The translations under genes and the position numbers were made by a program. Shown piece after piece: positions 7,080 to 14,313 of a DNA stretch of 26,787 bases. Where the stretch lies: positions 1-26,787 of the forward strand of contig NZ_JBJEEY010000162.1 in assembly GCF_051873555.1 (NCBI RefSeq), in the 5' to 3' direction. Source of the DNA: Floccifex sp051873555. GTDB taxonomy: Bacteria > Bacillota_I > Bacilli_A > Erysipelotrichales > Erysipelotrichaceae. The notes below the pieces were generated by a model. It did no database searches, had not been told where the DNA came from, and was given only the letters and a program-made list of their open reading frames with translations. The first letter of the stretch is position 1; each line of letters opens with the position of its first letter.

Positions 7080-8003
7080 ATGGGAAAAGAAATATTTGAA
7101 ATCACATCCAAAGCTATGGAACAAGAACAAAATAAAAACTATAGAAGGAGTCAATATCTATGGGAAAGTGCATTGATTGAAATTGTAGAACAAAAAGAAT
7201 CGGATTGGGCTGGTTTTTCATTGGTAGTTTTAACACATATTTATGAAATGATGACAAATCATTTTAACTTTAAAGCTGAAAATTCAGTGGATCACTTAAA
7301 ACACAAACACAAATATAAACCAGCAGGTCATTGGGAAGATGTTATAAATTTAGATAATAAAATTAAATCATTACATAGTTCAACATTTTCAATGATATTA
7401 AGATTAATCGTAGCTATTGTTTTAATCTTATTATTTTTTGTCTTTGTATCGTATCCATTTAGTTCATTAGAAATCGATTTTATGGTAGGTGTTGGTTTAA
7501 TTTTATGTTTTGGAGTTGCGATCGTTGTTGGTTTATCAACCAATATCATTGTTGGATTTATATCCATTTTCATTACATTTTTTATCTATGATTTTCTATG
7601 TCAATTTGTCAGCAATATACTACATTTAGCCGATTCCGATTTAGGTATGCTTTATATTTGCCGCTTTATTGTAGTCATTGTTTCTATCTTTCTTATTTAT
7701 TCCATTTTCAAAAGTATATCTAATAATAAAGAAGCCAGTCGCTTACAAATTCAAATGTATAGAGAAGATATCAATCTAAAAGAACACACACAACAAATAT
7801 ATAAAGCGACTTGTCAAATATGCGATGAATTTACTAAAGAAGATTTAAGAGAAGTAGCAGCCATCCAAACGAAAAGAGCTTATATTGAATCCGATATATA
7901 TGGATTTAATCTTGTGAATGAAAAATCAAATTTAGAAGATAGTTTATATTTATTATTTGAAGCCTTAGTGATGAAAGACTACTACAAAGATATGAGAGAC
8001 TAA
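7080..8003 (+). CDS. Unrecognised membrane protein with soluble N- and C-terminal domains
   Basis: I do not recognise this 307-residue protein. Residues 1-105 are soluble and charged, opening with MGKEIFEITSKAMEQEQNKN and holding a His/Lys-rich patch (DHLKHKHKYKPAGHW) near 70-85. Residues about 106-230 hold four or five membrane helices. Residues about 232-307 are soluble, rich in charged helices, with CQIC near 262. The start at 7080 is preceded by the purine-rich AGAGAGAAGAAG and fits the promoter at 7029-7057. It is monocistronic with a good terminator after it. The helical N-terminus ahead of a membrane core might suggest a signalling or stress membrane protein, but nothing visible shows a catalytic site. 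Confidence 0.75.
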   Translation: MGKEIFEITSKAMEQEQNKNYRRSQYLWESALIEIVEQKESDWAGFSLVVLTHIYEMMTNHFNFKAENSVDHLKHKHKYKPAGHWEDVINLDNKIKSLHSSTFSMILRLIVAIVLILLFFVFVSYPFSSLEIDFMVGVGLILCFGVAIVVGLSTNIIVGFISIFITFFIYDFLCQFVSNILHLADSDLGMLYICRFIVVIVSIFLIYSIFKSISNNKEASRLQIQMYREDINLKEHTQQIYKATCQICDEFTKEDLREVAAIQTKRAYIESDIYGFNLVNEKSNLEDSLYLLFEALVMKDYYKDMRD

Positions 8004-8010
8004 AATAAAG

Positions 8011-8043
8011 ATTCTTTTTTCAGAAATGAGAAAAGAATTTTTA
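8011..8043 (+). terminator. Intrinsic terminator after the unrecognised membrane protein gene
   Basis: An 11-bp stem with one G-T pair (8011-8021 with 8028-8038), loop AGAAAT, then a T-rich tail. Confidence 0.7.
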
Positions 8044-8133
8044 TTGAATCGTAACGTATTTTAGGTATAAATTTAAGTTAGAATAAAATATTTGATTCTA
8101 TTCATGTAGTCATATACGTAAAAATAATTACAC

Positions 8134-8162
8134 TTGTTTTTTCAAAATTAAATCGATAAAAT
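8134..8162 (+). promoter_or_regulatory. Predicted promoter of the crotonase/CoA-transferase operon
   Basis: TTGTTT at 8134-8139, 17-bp spacer, TAAAAT at 8157-8162. The predicted transcription start near 8169 falls inside the cre-like box at 8168-8182. Confidence 0.65.
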
Positions 8163-8167
8163 GAATA

Positions 8168-8182
8168 TAGAAAGCGCTTACA
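8168..8182 (+). promoter_or_regulatory. cre-like box (CcpA) on the predicted transcription start of the CoA operon
   Basis: The 15-mer TAGAAAGCGCTTACA fits the cre consensus WTGNAANCGNWNNCW with a single mismatch. Sitting on or just after +1, it is in the usual place for repression by CcpA. Confidence 0.65.
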
Positions 8183-8201
8183 TTTAAGCAAGAGGTATTT
8201 T

Positions 8202-8996
8202 ATGGAACTTCAAAAAATCATTTATCAAGTTCAAGATGGAATCGCAACCATTACCATGAACTACATGAAAAATCTAAACGCAATTGATGAACAAATGGCC
8301 GATGAATTAATGTATGTCGTTAATGAAGCGGAAAACGATCCAAATGTAAAAGTTGTTGTAATCAAAGGAGGAAGTAAAGCCTTTTCAGCAGGTGGTGATA
8401 TTGGATATTTTTATCAATTAATTCAAAACGGTGGCGATGTAAACATGGATGACTTAATCGCTAAAGTTGGAATTGTAGCCGATGGATTAAAGAAAATGAG
8501 TAAAATTGTCATTACATCCGTTTGTGGAGCTGCTGCTGGGGCAGGTGTATCCCTTGCCTTGGGTGGAGATTTCTTAATTTGTGCTGATAATGCCAAATTT
8601 ATCTTAGCCTTTGTGAATTTAGGCTTGGTTCCAGATACAGGTGCCACTTATTTATTATCAAAAAGTATTGGAGCCACTCGTACAATGGAATTAGCTGCTA
8701 CAGGAAGACCTGTCAGTGCACAGGAAGGAAAAGACTTAGGCTTTGTTTATAAAGTATGTGAAGTGGATCAATTGGATGAAGTGACAATGAAATTCGCTCA
8801 AAAAATTGCTCGTGGACCACTTATTTCTTATAAAAATATCAAAAAACAAATTTATAATAGCGTTTATGCAGACTACAAAGACTGGTTAGATCAAACAGAA
8901 ATTCCTACACAAAGAGAATGCGCAGCTTCTATGGATTTCCAGGAAGGTGTAAAAGCTTTTATGGAAAAGAGAAAACCAACTTTTGAAGGAAAATAG
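8202..8996 (+). CDS. Crotonase-superfamily enzyme (enoyl-CoA hydratase/isomerase family)
   Basis: A 264-residue crotonase acting on an acyl-CoA in the cytoplasm. The oxyanion-hole regions are clear: FSAGGDIG at 61-68 and CGAAAGAGVSLALGGD at 108-123. Against the classical hydratase (rat Glu144 and Glu164) the aligned residues are Ser117 and Phe137, so both hydratase glutamates are missing. Instead there is Asp145 in NLGLVPDTGA, a position used by PaaG-type isomerases. An enoyl-CoA isomerase or another crotonase reaction is therefore more likely than hydration. It is the first gene of a tight operon with a CoA-transferase (next start 12 nt after its stop), so its substrate is probably loaded or released by that transferase. 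AGAGG lies 6 nt before the ATG. The promoter carries a cre-like box. Confidence 0.88.
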   Translation: MELQKIIYQVQDGIATITMNYMKNLNAIDEQMADELMYVVNEAENDPNVKVVVIKGGSKAFSAGGDIGYFYQLIQNGGDVNMDDLIAKVGIVADGLKKMSKIVITSVCGAAAGAGVSLALGGDFLICADNAKFILAFVNLGLVPDTGATYLLSKSIGATRTMELAATGRPVSAQEGKDLGFVYKVCEVDQLDEVTMKFAQKIARGPLISYKNIKKQIYNSVYADYKDWLDQTEIPTQRECAASMDFQEGVKAFMEKRKPTFEGK

Positions 8997-9008
8997 AAAG
9001 GTATTACA

Positions 9009-9740
9009 ATGAAAAATAAAGTATCAACTCTACAACAATGTCTCGATGTGATTCATGATGGACAAACCATTTTATTTGGTGACTGGCATGGAGAAATCTC
9101 AGCCGAAGAAATTATTACAGGAATGATTGAAAAAGGAGTCAAAGATATTGATGCTGTTGCGGTAAGTGGTGGAATGCCCGATCAAGGTGTGGGTCGATTA
9201 ATTGTAGAACATCGTGTTCGTTCTTTAAAAACAACACATATTGGATTGAATCCTGTTTGTAAAGATCAAATGGTTGCCAACGAACTGGAAATTGAATTTA
9301 TCCCACAAGGAACCTTTGCCGAAAGAATTCGATGCGGAGGCTATGGTTTAGGTGGTTGTTTGACACCTACTGGATTAGGAACCGATGTCGCCATTGGAAA
9401 AGAAATTATTACAGTAGATGGAAAAGACTATTTATTAGAAAAACCAATTCGAGGTGATGTAGCAATCATTAAAGCATGGAAAGCAGATACAGCTGGAAAT
9501 ATTCAATTCCGTATGGTAGGACGTGCTACCAATTCTTACATTGCTTATGCAGCTGATACAGTGATCTGTGAAGTTGAAGAACTTGTTGAAGTGGGTCAAC
9601 TATCTCCAGATGAAATCGATGTACCAGCTCCAGTTATTGACTTTATTTATGTTCGTCAAGGAGAAAAGAAACCAATTTGTCCAATGTGGATTAAAGCCAA
9701 GGCAAAAGCCGAAGCCAAAGCAAAACAAGGAGGTAAATAA
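9009..9740 (+). CDS. CoA-transferase subunit A (3-oxoacid/acetate CoA-transferase family)
   Basis: The 243-residue alpha subunit of a family I CoA-transferase, which moves CoA between a carboxylic acid and an acyl-CoA. It aligns well with E. coli AtoD: IGLNPVCKDQM, then PQGTFAERIRCGGYGLGG and TPTGLGT. The N-terminal glycine loop, usually GGF in this family, reads FGDWHG at 23-28, a marked departure. The C-terminus ends in a Lys/Ala-rich tail (KAKAKAEAKAKQGGK) beyond the family core. It is followed after 1 nt by subunit B, and AAAGG is before the ATG. Substrate pair unknown; the crotonase neighbour suggests an enoyl or hydroxyacyl group. Confidence 0.88.
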   Translation: MKNKVSTLQQCLDVIHDGQTILFGDWHGEISAEEIITGMIEKGVKDIDAVAVSGGMPDQGVGRLIVEHRVRSLKTTHIGLNPVCKDQMVANELEIEFIPQGTFAERIRCGGYGLGGCLTPTGLGTDVAIGKEIITVDGKDYLLEKPIRGDVAIIKAWKADTAGNIQFRMVGRATNSYIAYAADTVICEVEELVEVGQLSPDEIDVPAPVIDFIYVRQGEKKPICPMWIKAKAKAEAKAKQGGK

Positions 9741-9741
9741 G

Positions 9742-10398
9742 ATGGCATTAACAGGACGCGCTCTCATCGCATCTCGATGCGCAAAATTTTTTAAAGATGG
9801 AGACTTAGTCAATCTGGGAATTGGTCTACCAACGATGTGTGTCAACTATTTACCTGAAGGCGTTGAATTATGGCTGGAAGCTGAAATTGGTATTGTTGGA
9901 TGTGGCCCTACACCAAAATGGGATGACGTTGATCCCGATTGTTTTGATGCTGGGGGACAACCTACAACCATTATTAAAGGAGGAAGCGTTGTAGATCATG
10001 CTGATTCCTTTGGATTGATTCGTGGAGGACACGTAGATGCAGCTGTTTTAGGAACACTTCAAGTGGATCAGGAAGGAAACATAGCAAACTGGATTATTCC
10101 AGGAAAACTGGTTCCAGGAATGGGTGGTGCCATGGATTTATGTGCTGGGGTAAAACGAATTGTTGTCGCAACCGATCACTGTGAAAAAAGCGGTAAATCT
10201 AAAATTCTAAAAAAATGTACACTTCCTTTAACAGGTGCAAAATGTGTAACGGATATTGTAACAGAAAGAGCATACTTTGAAGTGACAAAAGAAGGCTTAA
10301 TTCTAAGAGAAATTGCACCAGGTTATAGTGTAGAAGATATTCAGGCTTGTACAGAAGCTGACTTTATTGTCAGTGAAGATTTAAAAGTTATGGAATAA
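9742..10398 (+). CDS. CoA-transferase subunit B
   Basis: The 218-residue beta subunit, which carries the catalytic glutamate. The family motif SENG is AEIG here, with Glu48 kept as the likely acid that forms the glutamyl-CoA thioester. GGHVDAAVLGTLQVDQEGNIANW and PGMGGAMDL match AtoA closely. Start: ATG at 9742 with AGGAGG (9729-9734) in the end of subunit A; the frame is open upstream to 9568 but that is shadow of subunit A. The last gene of the three-gene operon, it is followed at once by a strong terminator. Confidence 0.92.
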   Translation: MALTGRALIASRCAKFFKDGDLVNLGIGLPTMCVNYLPEGVELWLEAEIGIVGCGPTPKWDDVDPDCFDAGGQPTTIIKGGSVVDHADSFGLIRGGHVDAAVLGTLQVDQEGNIANWIIPGKLVPGMGGAMDLCAGVKRIVVATDHCEKSGKSKILKKCTLPLTGAKCVTDIVTERAYFEVTKEGLILREIAPGYSVEDIQACTEADFIVSEDLKVME

Positions 10399-10425
10399 GA
10401 GAAAATCAATCGATTTTCTCTTTTT
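10398..10425 (+). terminator. Intrinsic terminator of the CoA-transferase operon
   Basis: A perfect 10-bp stem AGAGAAAATC/GATTTTCTCT (10398-10407 with 10412-10421), 4-nt loop, then TTTT. Confidence 0.9.
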
Positions 10426-10431
10426 AAGTAT

Positions 10432-10437
10432 TATAAT
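10432..10437 (+). promoter_or_regulatory. -10 hexamer 6 nt before the GNAT ATG (leaderless candidate)
   Basis: A perfect TATAAT is followed by AAATTT and then the ATG at 10444. No Shine-Dalgarno sequence is present and no clear -35 is seen. Confidence 0.4.
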
Positions 10438-10443
10438 AAATTT

Positions 10444-10929
10444 ATGAAATTTACTGTTAAACCATTAGATGAAACCAATATAGACCAAATCTATTCTTTA
10501 TGTCTATCCAATCCTTTTTATTATGAATGTCAACATCAAACATGTACTAAAGAAATGATTATAGAAGATTTAAATGCACTGCCACCAGGTAAAGCATTAA
10601 AGGATAAATATTTTTTGGGTTATTTTAAAGAAAATCAATTAATTGCTGTAATGGATAGTATTGAAGGCTATCCAACAAAAGAAGATATGTACATTGGATT
10701 TTTTATGGTGGATTCCAAGTATCAGAAAAAGGGAATAGGACAAACCATTATTTAAGAATTCATTGATTTTTGTCAAGATTACAATTCTATTCAACTTGCC
10801 TGGTTAATAGATAATAAACACGCTGCTTCTTTTTGGAAAAAGCTTGGATTTCAAGAAATACAAAGAACTTATAGTTTAAATTATAAAGAAGTGATCAGCG
10901 CTAAATTGAATCTAAAAACAATGAAGTAA
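10444..10929 (+). pseudogene. GNAT-family N-acetyltransferase interrupted by an in-frame TAA
   Basis: The frame codes 103 residues ending at TAA (10753-10755), then continues in the same frame for 58 codons to TAA at 10927-10929. The first part holds the acetyl-CoA-binding signature YQKKGIGQTII. The second part reads EFIDFCQDYN, then IQLAWLIDNKHAASFWKKLGFQEIQR, the usual final GNAT strands (NxxAxxFWxKLGF). The total of about 161 codons is a full GNAT length, so a single base change in one codon explains the break. The first 103 residues alone would lack half the fold. Substrate not recognisable. It begins just after the CoA-transferase terminator. Confidence 0.85.
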
Positions 10930-10937
10930 AATGCAAA

Positions 10938-10960
10938 CGTCTAAAGTTAAGACGATTTTA
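10938..10960 (+). terminator. Weak terminator-like hairpin after the GNAT pseudogene
   Basis: CGTCT (10938-10942) pairs with AGACG (10950-10954) across a 7-nt loop, followed by ATTTTA. Short stem and weak tail. Confidence 0.35.
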
Positions 10961-10987
10961 TAGATATATCTAAAATAGTTCTAGAAC
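10961..10987. repeat. Two short perfect palindromes upstream of the toxin-antitoxin promoter
   Basis: TAGATATATCTA at 10961-10972 and GTTCTAGAAC at 10978-10987 are each perfect palindromes. They are about 70-90 bp upstream of the -35, so a link to regulation of the pair is uncertain. Confidence 0.35.
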
Positions 10988-11045
10988 CGATTAAAATATT
11001 TATAAGCATGTGATATGTGTATGATTACATTCTACGGATTGTTTT

Positions 11046-11082
11046 TACATGTATTGAAAAGGTAGTCAAATAAGAATATAAT
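11046..11082 (+). promoter_or_regulatory. Promoter of the toxin-antitoxin operon with an adjoining palindrome
   Basis: TTGAAA at 11054-11059, 17-bp spacer, perfect TATAAT at 11077-11082. The palindrome TACATGTA at 11046-11053 touches the -35 and is a candidate operator for autoregulation by the antitoxin, which is usual for such operons. Confidence 0.65.
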
Positions 11083-11115
11083 ATGAATACCAATAAGACG
11101 AGGAGATATGGTTAT

Positions 11116-11412
11116 ATGAAAAGTGCAATTTCAATTAGGCCATCCAAAGACCTTCGGACAAATTATGCTCAAATATCTGCTTTATCAAGAAAGAATCCTG
11201 TGGCAATTACAGTAAATGGAAAAGAGGATACTGTCGTGATTTGTCATTCTGATTTTATTGAACTGCAGAATTATATCATGGAGCTAGAATCAAAACTTGC
11301 TGTTTATACGCATTTGGCTCAAGCAGCTGATGATCTGAAACTTGGAAGGGTTCAAAACATGGATCAAGCATTAGATGACATACTGTCAGAATTAGATGGA
11401 CTTGAATTATGA
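11116..11412 (+). CDS. Antitoxin, Phd/YefM-like, of a type II toxin-antitoxin pair
   Basis: A 98-residue protein. The N-terminus (MKSAISIRPSKDLRTNYAQI, then LSRKNPVAITVNGKEDTVVI) is the Phd/YefM DNA-binding fold. The C-terminal part (LGRVQNMDQALDDILSELDGL) is the acidic, helical stretch that would wrap the toxin. Start: ATG at 11116 has AGGAG at 11101-11105. An earlier in-frame ATG at 11083 abuts the -10, so it would lie before the mRNA start and is rejected. Its TGA overlaps the toxin ATG (ATGA). By family it neutralises the toxin and represses the operon. Confidence 0.88.
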   Translation: MKSAISIRPSKDLRTNYAQISALSRKNPVAITVNGKEDTVVICHSDFIELQNYIMELESKLAVYTHLAQAADDLKLGRVQNMDQALDDILSELDGLEL

Positions 11413-11732
11413 ATTACATTGTGAGACTTACAGATACTGCAAAACAGGATTTAAGCGAGATTTTATTTTGGATTGCCAATCAGTCTAAAGATAAGGAAAT
11501 CGCAAAGCATTTTGTAGAAGAGTTAATGAAAACGTGTAAAAAACTGGGTACTTTTCCTAATATGGTAGCATTCCCTAAAGACAGAATTATCCGCAGTGCT
11601 GGATATCGATTTATCATCCACAAGGATTATTTAATTTTTTATCTAGTTGATGAAGAGGAAAAACAAGTAAATATTATGGCAATATTCAATGTCAAAAAGG
11701 ATTATATGCGCGTTATGAAAAAATATATCTGA
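11409..11732 (+). CDS. Toxin, RelE/ParE superfamily
   Basis: A 107-residue RelE/ParE-fold protein. It opens with YIVRLTDTAKQDLSEILFWIA, then has LGTFPNMVAFPKDRIIRSAGYRFIIHKDYLIFYLVDEEEKQVNIMAIF, the classic order of two helices and a four-strand sheet. RelE members cut mRNA on the ribosome and ParE members poison gyrase; the sequence does not decide between them. It overlaps the antitoxin by 4 nt, so it is translationally coupled, and a strong hairpin follows. Both genes look intact, unlike the neighbours on either side. Confidence 0.88.
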   Translation: MNYIVRLTDTAKQDLSEILFWIANQSKDKEIAKHFVEELMKTCKKLGTFPNMVAFPKDRIIRSAGYRFIIHKDYLIFYLVDEEEKQVNIMAIFNVKKDYMRVMKKYI

Positions 11733-11749
11733 GTCAAAAGATTAATACA

Positions 11750-11786
11750 AAAGCATCTTGGAAAAATCCAGGATGCTTTCGTATTT
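11750..11786. terminator. Bidirectional hairpin terminator between the toxin and the AAA/DUF4143 pseudogene
   Basis: A 13-bp stem with one G-T pair (11750-11762 with 11767-11779), loop AAAA. T-tracts on both sides are weak (CGTATTT on plus, TGTATTAAT on minus). It serves the convergent genes. Confidence 0.7.
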
Positions 11787-11809
11787 CATAGGATAAAACT
11801 ATATTATTT

Positions 11810-13040
11810 TTAAATATATTCAATAGGCAGAGCCACTAAGTTTTCACGTAAATGAGTTTTTTTATCAATTAAACAAAGTATTGTACCCATTCCTCTTTTT
11901 TTATCTGGAATTTTATCCAGGATACTGTTTGCAGATGCCATGTTCGCTTTTGGATTTCCTGTCATTTTTATTTCAACAGGATATAGAATTCCATCTTCTT
12001 CAATAATCAAATCAATTTCATTTTCATTGGAAACATTACGATCCTTTTCACGATAATAAAAAATATTAAAACGATATTCTCTTCCTTCATTCGAATATGA
12101 CTTCAATATTTCAGATACAACAAAAGTCTCAAACATATTTCCGGCAACAGCTGAATTTTTCAATGCATCTGCTGTTAACCATCGAGTTAAATAACAAGCC
12201 AATCCTGTATCTCTAAAATAAATCTTAGACGCTTTGGTTGCTCTTTTTAGAGAACTTGCACTATAAGGCTGCAATAAATAAACAATTCCTGTTCTTTCTA
12301 AAATAGAAATCCATTTTTTTACAGTTGGTTCACTAACACCAATTTCATTCGCAATATTTGTATAATTTAGTATTTCTCTAGTTCTGGCAGCCACCGCAAT
12401 TAAAAATTTTGTAAAGGTTATACTAACAGCTGAAATAAGCTCATGAATCTTTTTCTAAATACGTTGCGACATAGGAAGAATAAAAATCTTGCCAGTCTCT
12501 ATCAATATCATATAGTTCTGGATAACAACCTTTATGAATCAAATTCCAAATTGAACTATATGAAATCAATTCACTTTCACGTTCTTTTATATATGACTGA
12601 GATGGAACAAAATGACGATTAAAAGAAATATGATGGATTTCTCTCAGAGATAATCCGTTTAGTTCAAAAATTGAAACAAGACCAGCTAATGATTCACTTA
12701 TTCCTTTCATAAGCTCTAATTTTTGAGAGCCAGATAAAATAAATTGACCCCGCTGGTTTGATTCATCTACTTTTATTTTAATTTCTTCAAGAACTGAAAT
12801 TTCTTTTTGAACTTCATCAATAAAAAGAGGACACGGATTATTTATGAAAAATAGTTTTGGCTCTTCTTTTGCCAGTAATCGTGTCAGACAATCATCAAAA
12901 TTCGCATAGTTATAGTTTGAACACTCATATTTTATCAAGGTGGTTTTTCCAACTATTGAAGATCCTGTAATGAGTGTGCATTTACTTGCTTGAATTCTAG
13001 TATTAAGGATTTTAGATATAGCTCTTTGAATATATGCTAT
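11810..13040 (-). pseudogene. AAA ATPase with DUF4143 C-terminal domain, start lost and frameshifted
   Basis: Two minus-strand pieces make one protein of the AAA_14/DUF4143 family, of unclear role. The N-terminal piece holds Walker A GSSIVGKTT (ending about 12945) and Walker B LFIDEVQKE, and ends YVATYLEKDS-stop at 12441. The C-terminal piece resumes as ELISAVS, then AARTREILNY and the DUF4143 core GVSEPTVKKWISILERTGIVYLLQPY, GLACYL and NEIDLIIEEDG, to 11810. The join has 4 nt between the Asp codon and the next in-frame codon (12443-12446), so a small indel shifted the frame. At the 5' end AGGAGG (13049-13054) is followed at 8 nt by ATA GCA, not ATG; no ATG, GTG or TTG lies between the upstream stop and Walker A. 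The start codon probably changed from ATG to ATA. Confidence 0.85.
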
Positions 13041-13085
13041 ATAGAATACCTCCTATTGTTATAATCCTATTATGATTTGAGTATA

Positions 13086-13108
13086 TAAAAAATAAAGGAT
13101 TTCTCCTT
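13086..13108 (-). terminator. Terminator of the transglutaminase-like lipoprotein gene
   Basis: Minus strand AAGGA/TCCTT stem (13095-13099 with 13104-13108), loop GAAA, then TATTTTTTAT. The stem overlaps the gene's stop codon. Confidence 0.65.
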
Positions 13109-14265
13109 CATTGAAATTGAAAATAAATAATTTTTGCTTCTTGTGAATGCGCAAAACTAGCTTGAATAAAAGGTAAGTCATTTTCATTTAGCCATTGATT
13201 ATAGAATGTAGAAACATCATTGACAACTTGATTAAAGTCTTCTAAATCTTCAAATTGAATGACACATTCACTATGATGATTGAAATACGAATCCGATAAA
13301 ATTGTATTCAAAGATTGTTGAAGATCATCTTCTTTATAAATAAAATGATTTAAATATGTGAAATAATTATATTTTGTACCCCTTGTTTCTGGAACATTAA
13401 ATAAAGAAGACTGCAAAGAATAACTGGAACGAATCAAATCATCCGTTACATTAAAATAAGCATATAACTTATAGGCTTCATCTTCTTTTCGATTGGTATC
13501 CGAAGTACAATCTACACTATAGTATTCATCTTCTAAATGCACAATATTCCAGGCATGTCCATTTTGTTGAGTCTTGGCATAGCCTCCAACTGTGATGCAG
13601 GAAATACCACATTCATTTAAAATCCATTGCATTGTACGACTAATTCCTAAACAAGCTGCCTGATTTTCTATGAATACACCATAAATACTGGAATAATGTG
13701 TTGTTTGTTCGTTATAGTTACAATGATTCACAATATAATCATACACAAACAATTCTTTATGAAAATCATCTAAATCATTTACTTGATACACAATATTATC
13801 GATTTCATTTTGAATTTGAATCAGACTATTTTGATATAAATTTTCATCCATGATATAAGTGATATCCATGCTGACTAATTCTTTCGTACTTTGAATCCAA
13901 TTATAAACCACATTGCTGGAACCATTGGTTGTAAACTGATAAATTTCTGGACAATCATATTGAATCAATTCCAGTAATTCCAAAGGACGATTCTGGTCTT
14001 CAAATTCCAATCCAATTTCAATATTTTCTTTAAAATTCATCAATCCATTATAGGCCAATAAAACAAAAGCCAAGTCTTCATCTTTCAATTGACTTAAAAA
14101 ATACCGATTTTCAAAATCCGGTATGGAATATTCTTGTAGTACTTGTTCAATGACTTCATTTTGTTTATGAAAAGAAAAAAGAGATTGAAAATTAGAAAGA
14201 AGGGAACAACCCGATAATGAAAGCACGAAAAAAAAGAGTATTAGTTTTTGAAATAATTTTTTCAT
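13108..14265 (-). CDS. Transglutaminase-like (protease-fold) lipoprotein
   Basis: A 385-residue exported lipoprotein. Residues 1-19 are a signal peptide (MKKLF, then LFFFVLSLSGC) with the lipobox LSGC, making Cys20 the lipidated residue, so it is anchored outside the membrane. Around 165-260 is a transglutaminase-like core: catalytic Cys in QAACLGISRTMQ, His in NGHAWNIV, Asp in YYSVDCTSD. All three catalytic residues are present. Such proteins may cleave or crosslink peptides at the cell wall; the substrate is unknown. No ribosome site is seen. TAGAAT (14272-14277) ends 6 nt before the ATG, so the mRNA may be leaderless. It follows gltD, with a terminator between. Confidence 0.85.
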   Translation of the reverse strand: MKKLFQKLILFFFVLSLSGCSLLSNFQSLFSFHKQNEVIEQVLQEYSIPDFENRYFLSQLKDEDLAFVLLAYNGLMNFKENIEIGLEFEDQNRPLELLELIQYDCPEIYQFTTNGSSNVVYNWIQSTKELVSMDITYIMDENLYQNSLIQIQNEIDNIVYQVNDLDDFHKELFVYDYIVNHCNYNEQTTHYSSIYGVFIENQAACLGISRTMQWILNECGISCITVGGYAKTQQNGHAWNIVHLEDEYYSVDCTSDTNRKEDEAYKLYAYFNVTDDLIRSSYSLQSSLFNVPETRGTKYNYFTYLNHFIYKEDDLQQSLNTILSDSYFNHHSECVIQFEDLEDFNQVVNDVSTFYNQWLNENDLPFIQASFAHSQEAKIIYFQFQ

Positions 14266-14271
14266 ATATCT

Positions 14272-14277
14272 ATTCTA
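14272..14277 (-). promoter_or_regulatory. -10 hexamer 6 nt before the lipoprotein ATG (leaderless candidate)
   Basis: Minus-strand TAGAAT (5 of 6 matching TATAAT) precedes the start codon by 6 nt, with no Shine-Dalgarno sequence. Confidence 0.35.
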
Positions 14278-14282
14278 TAAAA

Positions 14283-14313
14283 GAATTAAGGAATTATCAA
14301 ATGATAATTCCTT
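14283..14313 (-). terminator. Terminator of the gltD end of the nitrogen operon
   Basis: The arms 14288-14299 and 14302-14313 are perfectly complementary; the real stem is about 10 bp with a CAAATG loop. The minus-strand tail AATTCTTTTAT is only moderately T-rich. Confidence 0.6.

Noticed and set aside
9568..9741. Longer N-terminus for CoA-transferase subunit B
   Set aside because: It is out-of-frame shadow of subunit A; the AGGAGG and ATG at 9742 give the family start.
10753..10755. Programmed readthrough or recoding at the GNAT stop
   Set aside because: TAA is not used for selenocysteine or pyrrolysine, and no recoding signal was seen; a nonsense mutation is simpler.
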